Source: Bacillota bacterium (lineage in GTDB: Bacteria; Bacillota; Clostridia; Clostridiales; Clostridiaceae). From it: 14,377 nucleotides of DNA. The position numbers and the translations under genes are program-made. This document shows, piece after piece, positions 1-6,121 of this stretch (positions within the stretch are counted from its first letter, which is position 1; each line of letters begins with the position of its first letter). The stretch is taken from the NCBI GenBank assembly GCA_023435985.1, contig JAEZKY010000126.1:1-14377 (forward strand), given 5' to 3'. Below the pieces are notes generated by a model, which was given only the letters and a program-made list of their open reading frames with translations, searched no databases and was not told the DNA's origin.

Positions 1-1
1 A

Positions 2-616
2 TACTTTGAAGAACGTTTTAAATTACCTACAACTGTAAATAATGATGCAAATGTAGCTGGATATTGTGAAGCTAAGATAGGAGCAGCTAAAAATGCTGAA
101 AGTGTATATTATATTACTCTATCGACAGGAGTAGGTGGCGGATTTGTTTATAAAAATGAGATAATTAATGGCTTTAATAACATAGCTGGAGAAGTATGCA
201 ATATGATAATAAATGAAGATGAATATAGCCATGCAGGCTTAAACGTTGGAGGATTGGAAGGGCAGTGCAGTGGAGTAAGTATTTCTAGAATTGCTAGTAA
301 GAAGTTAGGACAGGAACTCACTGCCAAAGATGTTTTTGACAGAGCTAAGGATGGAGAAGTAAATTGCAGAGAGGTTTTAAATGAGTGGTCTGTAAATTTA
401 TCTAAAGCAATTGCTAATATAATAACTATAGTAGATCCAGAAGTTATAGTACTTGGCGGATCAGTTATATTAAACAATTCTAATTACTTAGAAAAATTAA
501 TTAATGAAGTTAAGCTAAGAGTATTTAACAATATTAATGTAAATATTAAATTGGCTAAAATAGGTGATGATGCAGGATTACTTGGAGCGGGGATTCTAGC
601 ATCTTGTTTAAAATGA
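2..616 (+). CDS. ROK-family sugar kinase, 3' part only
   Basis: The C-terminal 204 residues of a ROK (repressor/ORF/kinase) protein; the 5' end lies outside the window. ROK kinases phosphorylate cytosolic hexoses or amino sugars with ATP. Visible landmarks are NNDANVAG near the left edge, which holds the presumed catalytic Asp, then the glycine-rich phosphate loop STGVGGG (about codons 42-48) and AGEVCNM. Most ROK kinases have GEIGHM followed by a CxCGxxGCxE zinc motif. Here the His position is Asn (GEVCNM), and the Cys cluster is replaced by LNVGGLEGQCSG, which keeps the Glu but has one Cys. The zinc site is therefore absent. No N-terminal helix-turn-helix can be judged, so a kinase is more likely than a ROK repressor but this is not proven. 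The sugar is unknown. The next gene is 422 bases away behind a terminator, so it is probably not in the PTS operon. Confidence 0.85.
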   Translation, partial: YFEERFKLPTTVNNDANVAGYCEAKIGAAKNAESVYYITLSTGVGGGFVYKNEIINGFNNIAGEVCNMIINEDEYSHAGLNVGGLEGQCSGVSISRIASKKLGQELTAKDVFDRAKDGEVNCREVLNEWSVNLSKAIANIITIVDPEVIVLGGSVILNNSNYLEKLINEVKLRVFNNINVNIKLAKIGDDAGLLGAGILASCLK

Positions 617-766
617 TAGATATAATAAATGCAGTTATTGAAGATTAAAGAGAAGAAGTATATAAAAGAATCTACTATGGATTAATGATATGTTCTCCTT
701 AAGGCAGACTGTTAGATAAAAATTTTTATTATGGACAAGTTAAGAACTTTATATTAAGTGCAGGTG

Positions 767-841
767 GTGGATTTTAAAGGTCACCTCCCGCCTCCACCAT
801 AAAACCCACGAAAATTTAATTTGGATTTTCGTGGTTTTTTT
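767..841 (+). repeat. Dispersed repeat, copy 1, ending in a terminator
   Basis: Shares a core with copies at 10424 and 11077: roughly TTTTAARGGTCAC, then CGCCTCCACCATAAAA, then a hairpin starting CCACGA and a T-run. The CTCCACCA stretch looks like the 3' tail of a tRNA or tmRNA, but no T-arm or acceptor partner can be drawn, so it is not a tRNA gene. Copy 1 has a shorter hairpin than the other two. Confidence 0.6.
806..841 (+). terminator. Rho-independent terminator after the ROK gene
   Basis: A perfect 10-bp stem, CCACGAAAAT (806-815) with ATTTTCGTGG (825-834), has a 9-base loop and is followed by seven T residues. It probably ends transcription from the ROK gene and insulates the activator gene. 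Confidence 0.85.
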
Positions 842-1038
842 ATTTTGTTATTATGATATACTCAAATTTAACATAATTGTGTGTAGTTATTTTTTGTTAG
901 AAGATTTTAAACATAGTATTTAATATAGGTGAGAATATAAATATATGTTAGTATTTAAGTATAATAAAGTACATATTACATGCGAATTAAAAACGGCATT
1001 TAAGATTATAGAAGAGTTAAGAAAGAGGAAAGTGATTT

Positions 1039-3729
1039 ATGAAGAGAATTGAATTAGTTCTTATGAAGCTCAAAGAGAAAACGAGTACAAATCCAAAAGG
1101 CTGCTCTGCAACTGAAATTGCCGAAGAGCTAAAGCTTATTAGAGGTAATGTAAGTACCGATTTAAATAAACTAGCAAGTGAAGGGAAGGCAATAAAGTTA
1201 AAAGGGAAACCAACATTATTCATTGCCGCAAATGAAAAAATTGAGATTCCAGTAATATCAATAATAAATAAATTTTCTGAAGCTAATCCAAGTTTATATA
1301 CAGCTATAGAACAAGCTAAAGCAGCCATATTATATCCACCTAATGGAATGAACATATTACTTCTTGGAGAAACTGGTGTCGGTAAGTCTACTTTTGCAGG
1401 GATAATATATAAGTATGCAATTGAAATGAAAGTAAAATCTAAAGACAGTCCTTTTATAACATTCAATTGTGCAGATTATGCTAATAATCCTCAGCTATTA
1501 CTGGGACAATTGTTTGGAGTAAAAAAAGGTGCTTATACAGGTGCAGATTTTGATAAAGAAGGTCTTTTAGAAAAAGCTGATGGAGGAATTTTATTTTTAG
1601 ATGAAGTTCATAGGCTGCCAGCAGAGGGGCAGGAAATGTTTTTTACCTTTATGGATAGGGGAGTATACAGAAGACTTGGGGAAACTGACAGCGAAAGAAG
1701 TGCAAAGGTAATTATTATAACAGCTACAACTGAAGATCCAAACATGAACTTACTTCAAACCTTTAGCAGAAGGATTCCAATGGTTATAAATATACCAGCT
1801 TTAAGAAATAGGGGAATTGAAGAGAGATTTAATCTTATAAAACAGTTTATGATTGAAGAGTCTAGCCGTTTAGGAAAGAGCATTAAAGTATCAGTAAATT
1901 CATTAAAGGCATTTTTGTTTTACGATTGTCCCAATAATATAGGGCAGCTAAAGTCTGATATCCAGCTCACTTGTGCTAAAGCATATGCAGATTTTCTTTC
2001 TAATAGAAAGGAAGATATAAGGATTAGCAGTTTAGAATTGCAGCCTTATATAAGAGAAGGATTATATAAAGAAGTTGAGCATAGACAGTTATGGAATAAG
2101 TTAATTGATATAAATAACAGATACTGCATTTTTGATAAAGATGAAAAACAAATGATTTTTGAGGAAAAAGACCAAGATGAAAATATTTATGAGATGTTAG
2201 AAGCAAAAACTAGGGAACTTAAAGCGAAAGGGGTTGAAGGTAAACAATTTGAAGAAGAAATGGAGAGTGATATAGAAGATTATTTTAAAAATTACATGAT
2301 TAGATTCCATAATAAAGTAGACTCAACTAATTTAGAGAATATTATAGAGCAATATATTATGGATATAATAAAAAAGGTAATTAATTTTTGTGAAGCAGAA
2401 TTAAAAAGAGAGCTTGATAAACAGATACGCTATGGATTAGCAGTTCATATTAGTAATTCCATAGATAGAATTAAGAGAAATAAAAAAATTGAAAATCCAA
2501 AGTTAAATAAGATAAGGAAAGAATATAATAAAGAATTTAATATTGCACTAGAGGCTTTGAAGATAATAGAAGAATCTATAGACAGAGAAGTTCCTATTGA
2601 CGAAGCAGGATTTTTAACTATGTTTTTAATTTACAATAGTGAAAAAATAAGAAATAAACGGAATGATGTAAATGTAATAATTATTGCTCATGGTGAAGGA
2701 ACTGCTACATCCATGGTTAATGCAGTAAATGGACTCTTAGGAACACAATATGCAAAGGGAATAAATGCACCAATAGAAGAAAAACCACAGATTATATTGG
2801 AGAAGACTAAGGATTATATAAGAGAAAATGGTATTAAATCAGATATTCTATTTTTAGTGGATATGGGGTCACTAGTTACCTTTGGTAGGGAAATAGAAAA
2901 AGAATTTAAATTGAAGACAAGGACAATTCCATTAGTAAGTACGCTGCATTGTATTGAAGCAACTAGAAAAGCGATGCTTGGGTACACCTTAGACGAAATA
3001 TATAGGGATACCTTAGAGGTAAATAATTTATACGATAATAATGTATTAGATTATATTCCAGATGATCCTGAAGAAAGAAAGCTAGCAATTGTAACAGTAT
3101 GTACTACTGGCGAAGGCAGTGCTAAAGCAATGAAAGCATTATTAGAAAGAACACTCAAATTTGAAAATAATTTTCTAGAAATTGTTCCTGTTAATATCAT
3201 AGGAAAAGAAAGCATATACAGTAGATTAGATAAATTATCAAATAAATATCAAATAATTTGTTTAGTTAGTCCTTTTGAACTTGAAAGTGACTACCTGCAA
3301 TATAATTTAGATGATGTTATTGAAGGTAATTGCATAGAAAATATACAAGACTTAATAAATAGAGAAAAAGTTTATGCTAAGATGGAAGATACCTTAGAAC
3401 ATCAGTTAAAGAAAATAGAAGGGAAAGTAGTTCTTAGTGATATAAGGAGATTTATTACAACAGTTACTAAGTTACTAAATATAAAATTAACATCAAATGC
3501 AATTATAGGAATAACTCTTCATATGGCAGTAATGATTGATAGATTATGTGATAATGGAGTAATAGATACATATGCAAATACTGATTCATATATAAAAGAA
3601 AATTTAGAATTATATAGAATAGTAAAGAGTGAATGTTCAATATTAAATACTAAGTATATAATTTATATTTCAGATGATGAAATATGTTATCTTATGAATC
3701 TATTTACTATGAAGAGTAGAAAAAAATAA
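1039..3729 (+). CDS. LevR/CelR-type sigma-54 activator with PRD and PTS-like domains
   Basis: An 896-residue transcriptional activator of a PTS operon. Domains in order: N-terminal winged helix (about 1-65); AAA+ sigma-54 interaction domain with Walker A GETGVGKS (110-117), sigma-54-contacting loop GAYTGA (164-169) and Walker B ILFLDE (184-189); PRD1 (about 430-535, His470); EIIA-mannose-like domain with AHGEGTA (His551); EIIB-galactitol-like segment with CTTGEGS (Cys688); PRD2 (about 790-895, His828). This is the full LevR/CelR architecture and length. Family knowledge: PRD and EII-like residues are phosphorylated by HPr and EIIB, linking activity to sugar flux. Both PRDs appear to have lost their second His (Phe529 and Leu888 at those positions). 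The gene lies immediately upstream of a -24/-12 promoter and PTS genes, which are its likely target. Ribosome site AGAGGAAAG supports the ATG at 1039. Confidence 0.93.
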   Translation: MKRIELVLMKLKEKTSTNPKGCSATEIAEELKLIRGNVSTDLNKLASEGKAIKLKGKPTLFIAANEKIEIPVISIINKFSEANPSLYTAIEQAKAAILYPPNGMNILLLGETGVGKSTFAGIIYKYAIEMKVKSKDSPFITFNCADYANNPQLLLGQLFGVKKGAYTGADFDKEGLLEKADGGILFLDEVHRLPAEGQEMFFTFMDRGVYRRLGETDSERSAKVIIITATTEDPNMNLLQTFSRRIPMVINIPALRNRGIEERFNLIKQFMIEESSRLGKSIKVSVNSLKAFLFYDCPNNIGQLKSDIQLTCAKAYADFLSNRKEDIRISSLELQPYIREGLYKEVEHRQLWNKLIDINNRYCIFDKDEKQMIFEEKDQDENIYEMLEAKTRELKAKGVEGKQFEEEMESDIEDYFKNYMIRFHNKVDSTNLENIIEQYIMDIIKKVINFCEAELKRELDKQIRYGLAVHISNSIDRIKRNKKIENPKLNKIRKEYNKEFNIALEALKIIEESIDREVPIDEAGFLTMFLIYNSEKIRNKRNDVNVIIIAHGEGTATSMVNAVNGLLGTQYAKGINAPIEEKPQIILEKTKDYIRENGIKSDILFLVDMGSLVTFGREIEKEFKLKTRTIPLVSTLHCIEATRKAMLGYTLDEIYRDTLEVNNLYDNNVLDYIPDDPEERKLAIVTVCTTGEGSAKAMKALLERTLKFENNFLEIVPVNIIGKESIYSRLDKLSNKYQIICLVSPFELESDYLQYNLDDVIEGNCIENIQDLINREKVYAKMEDTLEHQLKKIEGKVVLSDIRRFITTVTKLLNIKLTSNAIIGITLHMAVMIDRLCDNGVIDTYANTDSYIKENLELYRIVKSECSILNTKYIIYISDDEICYLMNLFTMKSRKK

Positions 3730-3752
3730 AGCACATTCTCGATGTGCATTGA

Positions 3753-3802
3753 AAAGTTTTTGAAAAGTAAAGCACATGAATACTTTTTAAAAGCTTTTTT
3801 TT
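3753..3802 (+). terminator. Terminator of the activator gene
   Basis: A 17-bp stem (3753-3769 with 3781-3797, two G-U pairs) has an 11-base loop and runs into a tract of nine T residues. A separate 6-bp hairpin, GCACAT with ATGTGC (3731-3747), precedes it. It separates the activator from the sigma-54 operon. Confidence 0.8.
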
Positions 3803-3803
3803 A

Positions 3804-3821
3804 TTAGCCTAAAAAGGCTAA
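3804..3821 (+). promoter_or_regulatory. Dyad, candidate upstream activator site
   Basis: TTAGCCT, 4 bases, AGGCTAA is a perfect 7-bp inverted repeat centred about 85 bases upstream of the start site expected from the -24/-12 promoter, a usual distance for a sigma-54 enhancer site. It has no T-run, so it is unlikely to be a terminator. A competing candidate is the 9-bp direct repeat AAAGCACAT at 3728-3736 and 3769-3777. Binding by the adjacent activator is inferred. Confidence 0.5.
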
Positions 3822-3870
3822 AATGCTATGGTCAAAGAAAGTGAAAAGTATTTTATATTAATTTTTTATG

Positions 3871-3887
3871 TTGGCATGAAGTTTGCT
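3871..3887 (+). promoter_or_regulatory. Sigma-54 (-24/-12) promoter of the PTS operon
   Basis: TTGGCATGAAGTTTGCT matches the sigma-54 consensus TTGGCAC-N4-TTGCW, with GG and GC exactly 10 bases apart. The C at 3886 would be -12, placing transcription start near 3898, about 40 bases before the IIA start codon. A LevR/CelR-type activator encoded just upstream makes this assignment strong. Confidence 0.9.
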
Positions 3888-3937
3888 ATATATATTAGCA
3901 AGAAGCAAATCAAATAATCAGAGTAGAAGGTGAAGTA

Positions 3938-4255
3938 ATGGAAATATTATCAATGGAGCAAATAGTCATGGAATTAGTCGTAAATGGAGGGAATGCTAGA
4001 AGCAAAGCAATGGCAGCCATTAAGGCAGCAAAAGGAGGTGATTTTGAATTAGCGAAGGAAAAAATAAAGGAAGCTAATGAAGCTTTAAATAAAGCTCATG
4101 ATTTCCAAACCAAATTAATTCAAAAGGAAGCGGCAGGAGAAAGTGTGGAGATAAGTTTACTTATGGTGCACGCACAAGATCATTTAATGAATGCTATGAC
4201 TGTAAGAGATTTAGCTAAAGAAATGGTTTTTATGTATGAGGAGTTTAGAAAATAA
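3938..4255 (+). CDS. PTS lactose/cellobiose-family EIIA
   Basis: A 105-residue soluble phosphocarrier that takes phosphate from HPr and passes it to EIIB. Length and sequence fit the Lac/Cel EIIA family, a trimer of three-helix bundles. The phosphorylated His is His78 in LLMVHAQDHLM, at the same number as in classical LacF proteins, and the Asp three residues later (Asp81) is the expected metal ligand at the trimer axis. NGGNARSKAM near residues 16-25 is also typical. The start at 3938 is supported by AGAAGGTGA just upstream, though with slightly short spacing. It is the first gene of the sigma-54 operon; EIIB follows after 86 bases. Sequence alone does not distinguish lactose from cellobiose or another beta-glycoside. 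Confidence 0.95.
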   Translation: MEILSMEQIVMELVVNGGNARSKAMAAIKAAKGGDFELAKEKIKEANEALNKAHDFQTKLIQKEAAGESVEISLLMVHAQDHLMNAMTVRDLAKEMVFMYEEFRK

Positions 4256-4341
4256 TTATTAAATAAAGTAAAAATAAATTTAATTAGTTTGATAACAAGA
4301 TATAAATAAAATTAATAATAAAGTTTTAGGAGGAAGAAAAA

Positions 4342-4647
4342 ATGAGATATATAACTTTAGTATGTGCAGCAGGTATGTCAACAAGTATTTTAATGGCTAG
4401 AATGCAGGAAAGTGCAAAAAAGCAAGGAATTGAAGCAAAAATTATTGCTATGTCAGAAGCAAAATTTGAGGAATATGAGGAACCAACAGAAGTTCTACTT
4501 TTAGGCCCACAAATTGAATATTTAGCAGATGAAATAAAGGAAAAATATGAACCTAAGGGAATTAAAGTAGAGGTTATAGATATGATGGACTACGGAACTC
4601 TTAACGGTGAAAAAGTGTTAAAGGATGCCCTTGCATTATTAGATTAA
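4342..4647 (+). CDS. PTS lactose/cellobiose-family EIIB
   Basis: A 101-residue soluble EIIB that accepts phosphate from EIIA and donates it to the sugar bound by EIIC. The active-site Cys8 sits in the P-loop-like motif VCAAGMSTS at the N-terminus, and the remainder follows the Cel EIIB fold (LLLGPQIEY near residues 52-60). A strong AGGAGG ribosome site lies 8 bases before the ATG. EIIC follows after 43 bases, so the two are surely co-transcribed. It is a stand-alone domain rather than fused to IIC, as in cellobiose-type systems; LacE proteins have IIC and IIB fused, which favours a cellobiose or chitobiose-like subgroup. Confidence 0.95.
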   Translation: MRYITLVCAAGMSTSILMARMQESAKKQGIEAKIIAMSEAKFEEYEEPTEVLLLGPQIEYLADEIKEKYEPKGIKVEVIDMMDYGTLNGEKVLKDALALLD

Positions 4648-4690
4648 TTAAAAAAATATTATTATAAATATTTTTGGAGGAGGACTTAAT

Positions 4691-5959
4691 ATGTCAAATT
4701 TTGATGCAAAAGCTATATCTAAAAAAATATCTCCAATGTTAAATAAGATTCAGAAAAGTAAGATAGCAAATGGTGTTTCTGGAGGAATGATGATGGCAAT
4801 GCCAGTTACACTTTTAGGTGCATTTGCAGCATTGTTTTTAAACTTACAAATACCTGCATGGAAAGGTTTTATTACTGCAACTGGAATTGCATATGCATTA
4901 AATGTAGCTATAATGTTTTCAACAAATTTCTTAGCTGTAGTTTTTGGAGTAACTATAGCAAGTAGCTATGCAAAACAGTATAAAGAAGAGGGGACAGTAC
5001 CAGCATTAATAGCATTAGTATGCTTTTTCGCAGTAACGCCGTTTACTACAGAGAAAGGAGTTACTACAATTACTATGCAGTGGTTAGGGGCACCTGGAAT
5101 TTTTTCAGCTATTATTATAAGTTTAGTATCAACTAGAATATATGTATATATCAAGCAAAAAGGGATTACTATTAAGATGCCTTCAACTGTGCCACCAGTT
5201 GTATCTGATAGTTTCAGCAGCTTGCTTCCTGGATTTGCATCTATTATTGTATTTCTAACAGTATCAGCTCTTTTTGCTGCAACGCCATTTAAAACTATGC
5301 ACCAATTTATATATAGTTTTATTCAAACACCACTACAAGGTGTTGGCGGAAATATTGTATCAATAATAATTCTATGGACATTTGCACAAGTATTATGGTT
5401 TTTTGGGATTCATGGAACATTGGTTATTTATTCAGTTATGATGCCGATATTCACAGCAATGGATGCAGCACAACTATCTGCTTATTCAGCAGGAGAAGCT
5501 CTTCCAAATATAACAGGTAGAGCATTTGTAAGTGTATATACAATGTCTGCCAGTGCAATTGGATTTGCCTTACTTATGCTATTTGCAGCTAAAAGTAAAC
5601 AATATAAAACTTTAGGAAAGCTAACAGCAGTACCATCTTTATTTGGAATTAGTGAACCATTAGTTTTTGGTACACCTCTTGTTTTTAATTTTAAATTTGT
5701 AATACCATTTGTGTTTATGAATGCAATTAATTTAACTATTGCGTATTTTATGACAGTAACAGGAATAGTGCCAAGAGTTGCAGGGATGACGCCAATGAGT
5801 GGAATGCCAATAATATTTAGCGGTTTAATGGAAGGAAGCTGGAAGATAGCCGTATTACAAGTTGCACTTGTAGGACTATCAACTTTAGTGTGGTATCCAT
5901 TCTTTAGAAAAGCGGACAAAGAAGCCTATGAATTAGAGCAAAAGTCAGAAAATCAATAG
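4691..5959 (+). CDS. PTS lactose/cellobiose-family EIIC permease
   Basis: A 422-residue membrane permease with about ten hydrophobic segments, the usual size for a stand-alone Cel/Chb EIIC. It binds the disaccharide, moves it inward and presents it to phospho-EIIB, so the sugar arrives 6-phosphorylated. Family active-site residues are visible: His241 in FGIHGT and Glu322 in FGISEPLVFG, with spacing close to the His/Glu pair of the structurally known chitobiose EIIC. NITGR near 287 is also conserved. The start is supported by GGAGGAGG 8 bases upstream. The C-terminus ends in a short charged tail with no EIIB fusion. The next gene is 162 bases downstream. The sugar is not determinable from sequence; cellobiose, lactose or another beta-disaccharide are all possible. 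Confidence 0.93.
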   Translation: MSNFDAKAISKKISPMLNKIQKSKIANGVSGGMMMAMPVTLLGAFAALFLNLQIPAWKGFITATGIAYALNVAIMFSTNFLAVVFGVTIASSYAKQYKEEGTVPALIALVCFFAVTPFTTEKGVTTITMQWLGAPGIFSAIIISLVSTRIYVYIKQKGITIKMPSTVPPVVSDSFSSLLPGFASIIVFLTVSALFAATPFKTMHQFIYSFIQTPLQGVGGNIVSIIILWTFAQVLWFFGIHGTLVIYSVMMPIFTAMDAAQLSAYSAGEALPNITGRAFVSVYTMSASAIGFALLMLFAAKSKQYKTLGKLTAVPSLFGISEPLVFGTPLVFNFKFVIPFVFMNAINLTIAYFMTVTGIVPRVAGMTPMSGMPIIFSGLMEGSWKIAVLQVALVGLSTLVWYPFFRKADKEAYELEQKSENQ

Positions 5960-6054
5960 CATATTTTAGAAATATAGAATGTTATTAAGAACGGATTAAA
6001 TTTAAATAATTCTCTTTTTGAACTAAGGAAATTTAAATAAAAGATTTAATTTAA

Positions 6055-6077
6055 AACCATCACTTTTAGTGATGGTT
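6055..6077 (+). other. Intercistronic hairpin between EIIC and GH2 genes
   Basis: AACCATCAC and GTGATGGTT form a perfect 9-bp stem with a 5-base loop, 45 bases before the GH2 start codon. No T-run follows, so it is more likely an RNA stability or processing element than a full terminator. The rest of the 162-base spacer is AT-rich, with the direct repeat AAATTTAAAT on both sides of 6010-6040. Confidence 0.6.
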
Positions 6078-6121
6078 GAATTTCTAACTTTTGATATTAC
6101 GTATATATGGAGGATAGTGCT

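Larger units (their letters stand above)
617..1038. other. Intergenic gap between ROK gene and PTS activator gene
   Basis: No credible gene on either strand. It holds a perfect 14-base AT palindrome (716-729), a dispersed repeat copy with a terminator (about 767-841), and an AT-rich leader before the activator gene. A TATAAT box lies at 960-965, but no good -35 hexamer stands 16-18 bases upstream, so I do not call the promoter firmly. The ribosome site AGAGGAAAG ends about 8 bases before the ATG at 1039. Confidence 0.6.

Noticed and set aside
716..729. Perfect 14-base palindrome ATAAAAATTTTTAT
   Set aside because: Pure A/T palindromes of this size are expected by chance in such AT-rich DNA; nothing nearby gives it a role.
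767..799. tRNA or tmRNA 3' end suggested by CTCCACCA
   Set aside because: No TTCRA T-loop, no matching T-stem and no 5' acceptor strand could be found for any of the three copies.
1017..1466. Long antisense reading frame under the activator gene
   Set aside because: No ribosome site and it lies inside a strongly recognisable gene; the same holds for other antisense frames over the PTS, GH2, wall-protein and mogA-like genes.
6107..6121. ATG at 6107 as start of the GH2 gene
   Set aside because: Its codons contain the only plausible ribosome site (GGAGG at 6109-6113); the GTG at 6122 has ideal spacing and gives the usual family N-terminus.
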